DNA of 64,000 bases from Herbaspirillum autotrophicum (GTDB lineage Bacteria; Pseudomonadota; Gammaproteobacteria; Burkholderiales; Burkholderiaceae_D). Of the stretch, positions 37,975 to 46,886 are shown piece by piece. Location: assembly GCF_001189915.1 (NCBI RefSeq), contig NZ_LFLS01000025.1, positions 1 to 64,000 of the forward strand, given 5' to 3'. Below the pieces are notes generated by a model. It saw only the letters and a list, made by a program, of their open reading frames with translations, had not been told where the DNA came from and made no database searches. Positions within the stretch are counted from its first letter, which is position 1. Each line of letters begins with the position of its first letter. The translations under genes were made by a program, and so were the position numbers.

Positions 37975-40515
37975 ATGGCTGGGGAAATAGAACGTCTGCC
38001 ACATCTGTGGCTGGGGGATCGTTCGACCATCGAACAAGGATATCGTCGACGCCCCGGAGGCCCGATGGGTGGCCTAGAGGTTGCAAATGTGGATCGGCAG
38101 ACGCACGGGAGGCGGCTCAAGCGTTCCTTGGAAGACATCTTGCCTATCTTGGTGGAGCGACGGAGTGAGATTGCCGCTCAACAGATCCCTACGTCGCCCG
38201 GGATTATCTTGGAGTTTGAAAGTTTTCCTGAGTTGGAACTGGCGCTGCCGCGACTTGACTCTGGCCGTGGCGATATTCAATTGCTGAACGTGCGCGAGGC
38301 GAACAATAAAATGTACGCTACCTGTTTTGTTCCTGACGGCAAGATCAACTCGTTGATCACGAAGATCGACGACTATCTCAATCGCGAGACAGATAAGACT
38401 CGCGAACCAAGAAACAAGGAGTTAGCGCAAAGTATTCAGTCCATCGGGGTCGCAGCGTTCGAAGCGCTATGGACCGACATCGGTCCAATTCCGGCCGACA
38501 ATGAGCTGCTCTGGTGGGAGCTTTGGCTGCGTTCCGAGAACTTGACGCCACAAACCGTATATAACCGGTTCCACTACGCTGCCGAGCGCTTTGAGATACA
38601 CCTTGCTGTCCAGCGGCTTGAGTTTCCCGAACGAGTGGTCGTGCATGCTCGCTGCACAAAAGCACAACTGGCCCGCTCGTTCATTATCCTGAACATGATT
38701 GCCGAGATCCGGCGCGCAGACGAGCCTCTTGTCGTTCCAGAGCGCATGACCGTGCATGAGCAAGATGCAATCATCGAAGCCCTTGAGGATCAGATCACTG
38801 GGGACAGCAACGTTGTTGTCTCCGTGCTTGATACTGGAATTTTGAGAACCCATCCGCTGCTGGAGCCTGCGCTGAATGTAGCCGACATGCACACCGTTAA
38901 TGCCAACTGGGGCACAGCTGACCATGAGGGTCACGGTACGAAGATGGCTGGCTTGGCCCTCTATGGATGTCTTCACACCGCCGCAGTACAGCCTGAGGCA
39001 GAACCGGTCGAACACCGGCTCGAATCAGTGAAGATCATACCGCCTCCCAATTTCGAGGTAGAGAGAGATCATGAGGTGCTCGGCAAGGTGATTGCGCAAG
39101 CAGTTGCACGCTGCGAAATTTCGGCTCCCCGCCGTCGTCGGGTCATTTGCAAAGCCATTACCACTACTTCGCACGAATCTGGAGAACCGTCAGCTTATTC
39201 GGCAGCAATCGATCAATTAGCATTCGGCCATTCTGTCGTTGATGGGAACGACCCCACGAATCGGCGCCTCTTCGCCATCAGTGCCGGCAATGTAGCGCCT
39301 GACGACAGGTGGTTGACGTATCCAGCTTCCAACCGAAATTACATGGTTGAACAGCCTGCCCAAGCGTGGAATGCGCTAACCATTGGAGCCTTCACTGATA
39401 AAATTTCACTCCCAGCATCGCCCGACTACGCAGGTTGGCAGGCCCTGGCGGGACGGGGTGACTTGAGTCCTTTCAGTTCCACATCCCACGGTTGGAGCCG
39501 TGAGTGGCCGATAAAACCTGAGGTGTTGTTTGAGGGGGGAAATCTGGCCGTTGATCCTACAGGCACAGAGACCAGCCAACCTCATACATTACAAATGCTG
39601 ACCACAAGCAGAGTGGGGGCACATCGTCCAACGGTGACGTTCAACATGACGAGCGCTGCCACCGCTTTGGCCTCCCGTTTAGCGGCCCAGATCATGGTGG
39701 CATACCCAGATGCCTGGCCCGAAACCGTTCGAGGTCTGATTGTTCACCACGCGAGTTGGACGCAAGCACAGAAGAACCGCTATCTCACCGACAACTCGCA
39801 GGCCACCAAGCGCAAGATGTTGCAGACATGTGGTTTTGGCGTCGTGTCGCCAGAAAAAGCCCTGCATAGCGTTCGCGATGGCGTGACGATAATGGTACAG
39901 GCTACGCTGCAGCCCTACAAGGTTGAAAAATCCCGAGGCAAGATGAACAAGCTGCGTCTGTTCGAACTTCCTTGGCCGAAAGACGTACTGCTAGGCCTCG
40001 GTGAACAGACGGTCCATCTGAAAGTCACGCTATCCTATTTCGTTGAGCCCAGCCCGGGTAAGCGCGGTTGGGAAAAGAAATACCGCTACGCATCGCATGG
40101 ACTCAGGTTCACCCTGCGCCGATGGGATGAAAGTGCACAAGACTTCAATCACCGTATCAATCATGCGCTGTTGGACGACGCGGAGGAAATCCCTGAGTCC
40201 AATCAAGATACTGGTTGGACTTTGGGTGCCAAACTCCAAACGTTCGGCTCAGTCCACTCTGATACATGGACTGGTACCGCTGCTGAACTGGCAACACGAA
40301 ACATTCTCGGGGTCTATCCAGTGATTGGTTGGTGGCGAGAACGGCTCAAGCTGAAGCGCGCGCTGACGAATGCCCGCTTTGCGCTGATCTTTTCATTGGA
40401 GGCTCCAGGCGCTGATCTGGATTTGTACGAGCAACTGCAACAACAAATCGACGTCGGACCGCTTGATCTACAAGGCTTGATGGAAGGAGACCTGGAACTT
40501 GGCAACCAAGAGTAA
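37975..40515 (+). CDS. ietS: IetS-like subtilisin-family (S8) serine protease
   Basis: An 846-residue protein, much longer than secreted subtilisins and lacking a signal peptide, so cytoplasmic. About 275 N-terminal residues precede the S8 domain. The catalytic triad can be placed: D286 in SVLDTGILRTHPL, H320 in DHEGHGTKMAG and S560 in FNMTSAATALASRLAA. A beta-rich C-terminal region of about 250 residues follows. Pairing with an AAA ATPase is diagnostic of ietAS. The last codons overlap the next gene's start by 17 bases and contain that gene's Shine-Dalgarno. The trigger and proteolytic target are unknown. Confidence 0.87.
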   Translation: MAGEIERLPHLWLGDRSTIEQGYRRRPGGPMGGLEVANVDRQTHGRRLKRSLEDILPILVERRSEIAAQQIPTSPGIILEFESFPELELALPRLDSGRGDIQLLNVREANNKMYATCFVPDGKINSLITKIDDYLNRETDKTREPRNKELAQSIQSIGVAAFEALWTDIGPIPADNELLWWELWLRSENLTPQTVYNRFHYAAERFEIHLAVQRLEFPERVVVHARCTKAQLARSFIILNMIAEIRRADEPLVVPERMTVHEQDAIIEALEDQITGDSNVVVSVLDTGILRTHPLLEPALNVADMHTVNANWGTADHEGHGTKMAGLALYGCLHTAAVQPEAEPVEHRLESVKIIPPPNFEVERDHEVLGKVIAQAVARCEISAPRRRRVICKAITTTSHESGEPSAYSAAIDQLAFGHSVVDGNDPTNRRLFAISAGNVAPDDRWLTYPASNRNYMVEQPAQAWNALTIGAFTDKISLPASPDYAGWQALAGRGDLSPFSSTSHGWSREWPIKPEVLFEGGNLAVDPTGTETSQPHTLQMLTTSRVGAHRPTVTFNMTSAATALASRLAAQIMVAYPDAWPETVRGLIVHHASWTQAQKNRYLTDNSQATKRKMLQTCGFGVVSPEKALHSVRDGVTIMVQATLQPYKVEKSRGKMNKLRLFELPWPKDVLLGLGEQTVHLKVTLSYFVEPSPGKRGWEKKYRYASHGLRFTLRRWDESAQDFNHRINHALLDDAEEIPESNQDTGWTLGAKLQTFGSVHSDTWTGTAAELATRNILGVYPVIGWWRERLKLKRALTNARFALIFSLEAPGADLDLYEQLQQQIDVGPLDLQGLMEGDLELGNQE

Positions 40516-41473
40516 AAGTGCGCTTGAAACCCTGATGAACTGGGTCGAACGCTATTCGAGCTCGCCCAACACTTGTCGTGCATATCGGCGGGAACTTGAC
40601 CGCTTGCAAGCTTGGCTTCTGGGACAGAAACTGACCTTCGAATCTGTCAGCCGAGCACACCTGGAACGCTACCTTCGCGCCTTTGCTGCGGGAGAGACCT
40701 TGGCCACAAGACCGGGTGCGAAAAGCGTTCGCACGCTTTCTTTCACGCGTGACGTAGTCCTTCGAATGCTGTCGGAATTGGAGCGCAAAGGCCTTCGAAA
40801 GACCGCACAGATCCGCGATCTAAAAATTCCTGGGGCCGGTGTGAATGGGATGTCGCAAATGCTCCCGTCATGGGAGGAACTCTCCGAATGGGATATGCTG
40901 CGCCAGCAATGGCATGATCGCCCTCAGCCGAAGACAGGATCTCGCGATCCACTGGACCGGCAGTTCTTCATCGCGGAGTTCATCTTCTGCATGGCGCTGT
41001 CGTCACAAGAACTGGCCGATAGTGTTATGTCAGATTTCAAGGCTCTGGACGGTGCTTGGCAGCTTCAAATCCGGCAGGCCCACGTACTGACGGACAGGTA
41101 CGTTCAGGTACCTGCGCCGGCGATGGCGATGCTCAAGCGCTACAGGGAGTCGCGCGGTCTCTCCAGTTACCCGGATGCCAGTGAGGCCGATGTGCCGATC
41201 GTAGCGAGACAACGCACCGAGCGTCGGGTTAACGCCTGGGCGATCGCGAAGTGCTTGGATCAGCTATCAAAGCCAACTGGTGAAGGGGGGCAGCAGCAAC
41301 CCCGCCGTCTCTCGAGCCGCCTCCTACGGCGTTATCTGATTCTGAGGAGCTTATCGAGGCAGGTAGACGAACGGTCTCTCAGGAAACACGTTCGGTCCAA
41401 CTATGCGGTCAACGTGTTGTCAGCGAACATGAACGACAAGGGTAACAGCGTTGCTAATTCCTTGGCCATGTGA
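40499..41473 (+). CDS. Inactivated tyrosine-recombinase-like protein, coupled to ietAS
   Basis: A 324-residue protein with a TTG start preceded by AAGGAGA, overlapping the ietS end. Residues about 5-105 look like the SAM-like core-binding domain of phage-type integrases (SSPNTCRAYRRELDRLQAWL). The middle follows the integrase catalytic fold but lacks key residues: where active enzymes have GLRxSEL it reads ALSSQELADSV, so the box I arginine is missing. The beta-hairpin lysine (GKGxK) is replaced by HVLTDRY. No box II HxxR-G-H...Y is visible, and the tail is Arg-rich. It could be a degenerate integrase, a DNA-binding third component of ietAS, or a TnsF-like target selector, which is also an inactivated tyrosine recombinase. 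A frameshift near the G6 run at 41285 is possible. Confidence 0.65.
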   Translation: MATKSKSALETLMNWVERYSSSPNTCRAYRRELDRLQAWLLGQKLTFESVSRAHLERYLRAFAAGETLATRPGAKSVRTLSFTRDVVLRMLSELERKGLRKTAQIRDLKIPGAGVNGMSQMLPSWEELSEWDMLRQQWHDRPQPKTGSRDPLDRQFFIAEFIFCMALSSQELADSVMSDFKALDGAWQLQIRQAHVLTDRYVQVPAPAMAMLKRYRESRGLSSYPDASEADVPIVARQRTERRVNAWAIAKCLDQLSKPTGEGGQQQPRRLSSRLLRRYLILRSLSRQVDERSLRKHVRSNYAVNVLSANMNDKGNSVANSLAM

Positions 41474-41625
41474 TGGCTACCAAAATCGATTGTTGCTCTC
41501 CAAGGGATCGAATGGTGTTGATTTCGAAAACTGCAAAACTGCGCTACTTAGCTGGTTAGCTTCTATCCAAGTTGCCCCATGTTTAGAACACAATCCTGCT
41601 TTTGACCCGAGCTGGAGAATAGAGG

Positions 41626-41973
41626 TCAATGTCTAGTGGCGGGGATCCATTGCCATGCCGGAGTAAGATCGACCCAGTCGAAGTCAGCTCCGAGACTTCC
41701 ATCGTCGTTGACGATGCGTAGGCGCGTATTGTCTTTCGTGACGAACAAAACCTTGCCATAGCTTTGCGGCCGGTGTTGTGCTTTTTTGCTGGCATCCTTG
41801 GCATCATGTTTGGTTTCTAGCATGTGTGACTCGGAAGACTGCTCATCTGGATATTCCAGGCAAACGATGAAGTCAGGATAAAAGTAGTTGGCGAGTCCCG
41901 TTGGACAATCCACACTGCCAGAATTTTCAATAAATACACAGGGTCGATATGGAAATAAATATATTGTGTTCAT
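41626..41973 (-). CDS. Small PD-(D/E)XK nuclease-domain protein, probably a restriction-enzyme remnant
   Basis: A 115-residue protein. YPDFIV (D34) followed 19 residues later by LETKH (E53-T-K55) is a textbook PD-(D/E)XK active site. The spacing and the following SYGKVLFVT recall the C-terminal nuclease domain of type III restriction Res subunits and related helicase-nucleases. No helicase part is present, so it is most likely a decayed fragment. It could also be a standalone nuclease or an anti-restriction piece. It is the only cargo gene on the minus strand here and its DNA is visibly AT-rich. Confidence 0.5.
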   Translation of the reverse strand: MNTIYLFPYRPCVFIENSGSVDCPTGLANYFYPDFIVCLEYPDEQSSESHMLETKHDAKDASKKAQHRPQSYGKVLFVTKDNTRLRIVNDDGSLGADFDWVDLTPAWQWIPATRH

Positions 41974-42146
41974 GCTTAATCCGAGTATAAATACTGTTTA
42001 TATATACAGATTAATGAAGCATCAAAGTGAGCGAGATAATCAGGACATAACTTCACACAGCTAGCTGATCAAGACAACAACGATTCCGATTGCATTTAGG
42101 TTACGTCTATTTCATTATGGCAAATAACCTAATGGACGGAGACGTG

Positions 42147-44312
42147 ATGATTGTGGGTAGCGACAGGCAGTTTGATATCGTAGACCGTTACAGCGAAGTA
42201 GCTCCATTTTTGACGCAGGTGGTGCAAGCAGCAGATGCCCATCGTAACGCACTTGGTTTTTTTCCGGCAAGTGTGATTGAAGGTTTCGCAAGGCAAGAGC
42301 GCTTGCTTGTTCTTACTGAAAAGCGCGGTGTCGAGCAGTGTTACGCCGGACACTTGCTTTTTCGGCCACATTTTCCGCGGGCGCACATCATGCAGATGTT
42401 GATTCTTCAGGAATACCGACGATTAGGACTTGCCGGTAGGCTCGTCGATCATCTTAAGGCGCAATCGACACAACAAGGCTTCATTTCGATCTATGCGCGG
42501 GTGGCGGAAGATTTGGTCGAATCGAATCAATTTTGGCATCGACAAGAATTTTATGTGCAACGCGTCGAACGTGGCGGAGTGCAACGCAATCGACAAATTC
42601 TTGTTCGATGTCATGAATTGGCGACGCCTCAACTTTTCCCGACCAGTGGTATTGACGTAAATAACCCCCTAGGGCTTGTGAACTCCGCAGCGGACGTTCT
42701 GCCGTTGTTCTTACTTGATTTAAATGTGTTGTTTGATGTTGCTCCTCGCCGCCGCCTACACGATGGCGCTGCAAGCTTGTTCCAAGCGGAGAGGTCGAAT
42801 TTTTTTCGGCTTGCGATCAGCACGGAGGTTCGTGAGGAATTGCGTAGAACTGCGCACGTCGGACGTACAGATCCGATGGAAGCTTATATCAATATCTACC
42901 CCTCATTTCCTTTGTCGGATGGCGAAGAAACAGCGGTCATACTGGAACAACTGGCGACACTTGTCTTCCCAGATAGATTCGTCGAGGGCAAGCTAAGTGC
43001 AAATGACTACTCCGATCTCCGTCATGTCGCGACAGTTATTGAACATGACCTCGCTGGACTAATTACGAACGACGGTGCCATTCTTACCGCAGCTCCCGCT
43101 ATCAAGTCAAAGTATGGCATCGAGGTTGTTTCGCCTGCTGCATTCAAGCTCGATGGACTCGACCCGGCGGCGAACACAGCGTTCAATACGCCGGAGGCCG
43201 CTACACTAACACTGCTCGAGGTCTCACGTGGAGACGATCCGTCTATTAGGACGCTTTTGTCCAAGGTAGGTCTTTCCGGATCCTCGATGGCGGCAGGCTG
43301 GCTTCCTATTGATGCTACGGGTCGTATTGCGACGTGTTGTGCCGTCTGGAGTGGTGCTATACCTATCGGATACGCGACGTGGGGGGCTAAAGGGGCAACC
43401 GGGATTACGACAGTTCGTATCGCGGTTGATGAGTCAAGTTCGCAGTCTCTCAGCGCTACACGAATACTTTTGATGTATTTGTTAGAGAAAATCACAGCTC
43501 AGGATTCGCAGAATATCAAGCTCGAACTTCCGCAAAACCAGTCTCAGGTACGCGAGTTAGCTACAGGCTTTGGATTTCGTGGAACGCCCGATCAGCAATG
43601 TTTGACCAAGCTTGTTCTTGGCAGCGTGCTGACAGCGAAAACTTGGAATTCGGTCCAATCCAAATTGGCAGCAAAAGATGGGCTGAAATTGCCGGATACC
43701 ATGCCTCATTTTCGAAATATCGATCAACAAATTCAAATTTTTACGCCCAATGGGAATCAAAGGCATGTAGCGTTGGATGAACTCGAAACACTTTTATCGC
43801 CGGCGCTTTTTTGCTTGCCGGGAAGGCCTGCAGTAATGACGCCGATTCAGAGTGACTTTGCCGCTGAACTACTAGGGAGTTCACCGCAAGCATCATTGCT
43901 ACCGCGTTTGACGGCTTCGCTATATCATGATCGCCACTATTTAAGCGGTCCTCGAACATTGCGGCATTTTAAGAGAGGGACCTTGATCCTGTTTTATGAA
44001 TCAACAAAAAATCATGGTCGCGCTGCAGTGATCGCGATTGCACGAGTGCGCGAAGCATATCTCCGGCCGGTCGACGCGGATGTTACAGATCTTGAACACT
44101 CCGTACTTACGGCGGAAAATTTGGAGCGAATCGGGAAGTCGAAAATGAAAACTGTGACAGTATTCGACAATATTTTTATATTGCCGCGACCTGTTCCATT
44201 GGCGTCGCTTCGACGTATGGGCTGTGGTGAATCGAATCAGTTGATTACCACACGTCCACTAACGGATCCACAATTGCAAGAAATTTTATCTGAGGCTTTT
44301 GAACGTGATTAA
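42147..44312 (+). CDS. Multidomain GNAT-PIN-GNAT-PUA-like protein, coupled to an ASCH protein
   Basis: A 721-residue protein with an unusual domain chain. Residues about 1-165 form a GNAT acetyltransferase fold (MLILQEYRRLGLAGRLVDHL acetyl-CoA loop). Residues about 185-335 form a PIN-type RNase fold with aspartates at D191 (LLDLNVLFD), an E near 230 (STEVREEL) and DD in SDLRHVATVIEHDLAGLITND. A second, weaker GNAT-like unit (about 345-505) precedes a C-terminal PUA/ASCH-like region (GRAAVIAIARVREAYL near residue 630). The combination suggests recognition, cleavage and acetylation of RNA or a nucleotide-bound target. The ATG at 42147 has GGAG upstream; a TTG 19 codons earlier is possible. The next gene overlaps the stop. 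Confidence 0.7.
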   Translation: MIVGSDRQFDIVDRYSEVAPFLTQVVQAADAHRNALGFFPASVIEGFARQERLLVLTEKRGVEQCYAGHLLFRPHFPRAHIMQMLILQEYRRLGLAGRLVDHLKAQSTQQGFISIYARVAEDLVESNQFWHRQEFYVQRVERGGVQRNRQILVRCHELATPQLFPTSGIDVNNPLGLVNSAADVLPLFLLDLNVLFDVAPRRRLHDGAASLFQAERSNFFRLAISTEVREELRRTAHVGRTDPMEAYINIYPSFPLSDGEETAVILEQLATLVFPDRFVEGKLSANDYSDLRHVATVIEHDLAGLITNDGAILTAAPAIKSKYGIEVVSPAAFKLDGLDPAANTAFNTPEAATLTLLEVSRGDDPSIRTLLSKVGLSGSSMAAGWLPIDATGRIATCCAVWSGAIPIGYATWGAKGATGITTVRIAVDESSSQSLSATRILLMYLLEKITAQDSQNIKLELPQNQSQVRELATGFGFRGTPDQQCLTKLVLGSVLTAKTWNSVQSKLAAKDGLKLPDTMPHFRNIDQQIQIFTPNGNQRHVALDELETLLSPALFCLPGRPAVMTPIQSDFAAELLGSSPQASLLPRLTASLYHDRHYLSGPRTLRHFKRGTLILFYESTKNHGRAAVIAIARVREAYLRPVDADVTDLEHSVLTAENLERIGKSKMKTVTVFDNIFILPRPVPLASLRRMGCGESNQLITTRPLTDPQLQEILSEAFERD

Positions 44313-44802
44313 CCCAGAACACATTTTGATTTCGCTGGCACCACGCCATGCAGGGAACATTTTTTCGGGGCGAAAGCAGATTGAACTGCGGCGTCGTTCT
44401 ATGAATGTTGTTCCAGGAACAATCGTATGGGTATACGTTACCTTACCTATTGGATCAATTGTTGGCTGTGCAAAAATCGCGGCCGTGCATAAGTCCACGC
44501 CGAATGCATTGTGGAGAAGATTTGGAGCAGTATCGGGCTTAACGAGGGGCGAATTTTTGGAATATCTCGACGGATTGGAAGAGGGTGTCGTACTGGTGCT
44601 TGAAGACACAGAGATGCTGGATCAACCCTTGTCCTTGGACGCGCTTCGCGATATAGCCGACGGTTTTAATCCGCCTCAATTCTTTATACGGCTTGGAGAG
44701 GAACATCCCTTATTTGATACATTCTCGGGCTCTTCGCCACAGTTCAGATCAAAATTTGAAGGCGTTGCGCCAATTCTTAATCAAATACAGGCAATGTGTT
44801 GA
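44305..44802 (+). CDS. ASCH domain protein
   Basis: A 165-residue PUA-superfamily ASCH protein. It opens INPEHILISLAPRHAGNIF and then SGRKQIELRRR, the standard ASCH RNA-binding entry, followed by the beta-barrel VPGTIVWVYVTLPIGSIVGCAKI. The GTG at 44305 is chosen because GAGG lies 9 bases upstream; it overlaps the previous stop by 8 bases (GTGATTAA), so the two products are made together and probably act together. ASCH proteins bind RNA or modified nucleosides; some are nucleases or amidohydrolases. It may be an antitoxin or sensor for the PIN/GNAT partner. The gene converges on tniQ. Confidence 0.8.
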   Translation: MINPEHILISLAPRHAGNIFSGRKQIELRRRSMNVVPGTIVWVYVTLPIGSIVGCAKIAAVHKSTPNALWRRFGAVSGLTRGEFLEYLDGLEEGVVLVLEDTEMLDQPLSLDALRDIADGFNPPQFFIRLGEEHPLFDTFSGSSPQFRSKFEGVAPILNQIQAMC

Positions 44803-44967
44803 TGCCAGCGCCTTGGAACGAGAACTAAAACCTACAGTTACCTACAGTTCGGATGTTCATCGATGAAATTGGAAGGGGGAGAAGTATTTCCATACTAATG
44901 AGCGTAAAAATTTCTTTGTTTTTCATGAGTCTCAAATTTGGATAGAACTTGCAGGGAGATTGCCAAC

Positions 44968-45981
44968 TTAAGATTGATCGCGCCAATTTGAAAATTTCTC
45001 AACAATCGAACTGTACCAACTTGGCGGATCAATAAAATCCTTCATCAGTACGTTGTATCGAACCGCACGTGCTCGCCAAGCGGCCTCTAATCTAAGATCG
45101 ATATCAGAAAGCAGCCAAGCTGCTAATTGGGCCAAGTGGTGACGTTCCATAGTCGGGCGCATCTCGAAAGAAATATGCCCTTTAGTAAGAGAAATATCCT
45201 GAAATCCGATCTGACTCAAAACAAATTCCCTAAGTCTGACATGCTTGTATCGCGAGGTCATAAGCCTGCATAGCTGATGCATGACTGCAAATTGGCCAAA
45301 ATCCCAATTGCTGTTCGACACGGTTGCGTCTAGTGCACGACTAGCATCGAGCAATAGTTCGGATGCCTGCCTGTCATATGAAATAGCCACTACATTTGGG
45401 GCATCTCGCAAATCGAATGCGCACGCATGACAATACGAAACAGGCGTAGTCTCCAGCACATCCAGGCGCGCAATATCAATACGGTGAACGGCAACTGCAA
45501 CACCGCAGGCAGGGCAGCGGTCAAGAAGCATAGTTCCGTGCCGTGTACAGACAGTATTGAATGCAACTCGCCAGCGTTTTCTGAAGTAGGGAATCTGATC
45601 CTCGGTCAAACATGCTGGGCAGAACTGCAGCCCATGTCCCTCGTGCTTACGGTGATACAACTTCAGTGCGAGCATCCATTGCAACATGCCGGACAACCTG
45701 AATTTTCTGTAGAGTAGCCCTTCGTAAGCCCGCAACGTAGTATTCAATGTAACGTCCGGATGCGTTCCGGTTCTATTGCTTAACTTGTCCAACAGCCATG
45801 GCGGTGCCAGGCGATCAATGTCTCGATTCCAAACTTGTCTCTGATTGCCATAAATCAGATTACAAAACGTCTGCACCTTCAAACCGTGCCCATGCGCCAG
45901 ACGTACAAGCCAGCAGGAAAGCAATTCGTCAGGCAAGGGCTTATAGTGAATCGGCCATAACGATGACGTTGGACTCGCCAT
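44968..45981 (-). CDS. tniQ: TniQ/TnsD-family target-selection protein
   Basis: A 337-residue protein, last gene of the tns operon, starting 5 bases after the tnsC stop. The N-terminal domain has PLPDELLSCWLVRLAHGHGL, the typical TniQ entry. Two zinc-ribbon pairs follow: CPACL near residue 118 with CTRH...CPACG up to about 160, then a YCHAC. The long C-terminal DNA-binding extension of Tn7 TnsD is shorter here. TniQ bridges the DNA target and TnsC. Whether it reads the lipA end, or is a short adaptor used by another selector, cannot be decided from sequence. Confidence 0.9.
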   Translation of the reverse strand: MASPTSSLWPIHYKPLPDELLSCWLVRLAHGHGLKVQTFCNLIYGNQRQVWNRDIDRLAPPWLLDKLSNRTGTHPDVTLNTTLRAYEGLLYRKFRLSGMLQWMLALKLYHRKHEGHGLQFCPACLTEDQIPYFRKRWRVAFNTVCTRHGTMLLDRCPACGVAVAVHRIDIARLDVLETTPVSYCHACAFDLRDAPNVVAISYDRQASELLLDASRALDATVSNSNWDFGQFAVMHQLCRLMTSRYKHVRLREFVLSQIGFQDISLTKGHISFEMRPTMERHHLAQLAAWLLSDIDLRLEAAWRARAVRYNVLMKDFIDPPSWYSSIVEKFSNWRDQS

Positions 45982-45986
45982 GATAT

Positions 45987-46886
45987 TCAGAGACGCTGGT
46001 ATTGCTTACGCTTTGACGGCGGCACCCAAGGCAAGGAATTGATCCGATCCAGAGTAATATGCTCTACCTTGCTACGAATCGCATCCACAGCTAGTTCTTT
46101 GACCAGATCACACATGTCGCCTAGCGTCCCCTCGCTGCGCATGTGAATGGCGAGCATCATGTTTGGGTTTTTGAGGTTCGAAGGGCGCTTAAGTGGTGTG
46201 CGCAATTCCAGTGTTGCCAGCAGTGAGCCGAACTCATTGTCTGCTCTCCATATTGGCAGATGTTCCGGAGTGAAACGACTGGACATTTGCGGATCGGTGT
46301 TAAAGGCGTTGTAGGCATCCTCGATACCCGCTGCTACCATGGTGACCATCGTTTCGTTGCCGAGACTTTTGAGTGCGTTACGAAATTCTTGCTGTCGGTT
46401 CAGACTGCCGGCGATTAGATGATGGATTTCATCCACGATCAGCATATGCACTTCCATTTGACGGAATAAGCGCTTTATCTGGGAATATTTCTCCGACACC
46501 GATGCAGTCGGTTTATATGGCGTCATCAGTACATCAAGGATACGAGTATAAAAATCTGAAATATCCGGCTTGGGCGGTGCTTCTACCATCACTACCGGGC
46601 AGATCGTTACTTCGCCTTCCGGATGCGTTTCGGGCAGGTGGAGTGACAGAAAACGTTTCAGGATCGAGGTTTTTCCATTGAATGACGGTGCAACCAGCAG
46701 CATATTTGGCATGCGGGTGATCTTGGGATAAGCCAACAGATCTTCCATGCGCGCCAAAATGCGCTTGGCATCTTTGTAGCCCAGCCACGAGCCCTCGCGG
46801 ATCGAAAAAATTCGTACCTCGTCGCTACGCTCCGCCAAGGCGCGGGCCGTATCGTTCAAGTGTGGATAGGGATTATCAGTAGTCAT
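45987..46886 (-). CDS. tnsC: TnsC/TniB-family AAA+ transposition regulator
   Basis: A 299-residue AAA+ ATPase that forms filaments on target DNA and links target selector to transposase. Walker A reads APSFNGKTS (about residues 66-74) and Walker B MLIVDEIHHL (about 151-160). This is the TniB pattern found in Tn5053-like and short Tn7-like elements rather than full-length Tn7 TnsC. Its ATG overlaps the tnsB stop (TGATG). Sensor and arginine residues appear intact, suggesting activity. Confidence 0.93.
   Translation of the reverse strand: MTTDNPYPHLNDTARALAERSDEVRIFSIREGSWLGYKDAKRILARMEDLLAYPKITRMPNMLLVAPSFNGKTSILKRFLSLHLPETHPEGEVTICPVVMVEAPPKPDISDFYTRILDVLMTPYKPTASVSEKYSQIKRLFRQMEVHMLIVDEIHHLIAGSLNRQQEFRNALKSLGNETMVTMVAAGIEDAYNAFNTDPQMSSRFTPEHLPIWRADNEFGSLLATLELRTPLKRPSNLKNPNMMLAIHMRSEGTLGDMCDLVKELAVDAIRSKVEHITLDRINSLPWVPPSKRKQYQRL

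Noticed and set aside
41451-41636. 61-codon frame after the recombinase-like gene
   Set aside because: No ribosome site or domain; it converges into the nuclease remnant and looks random.
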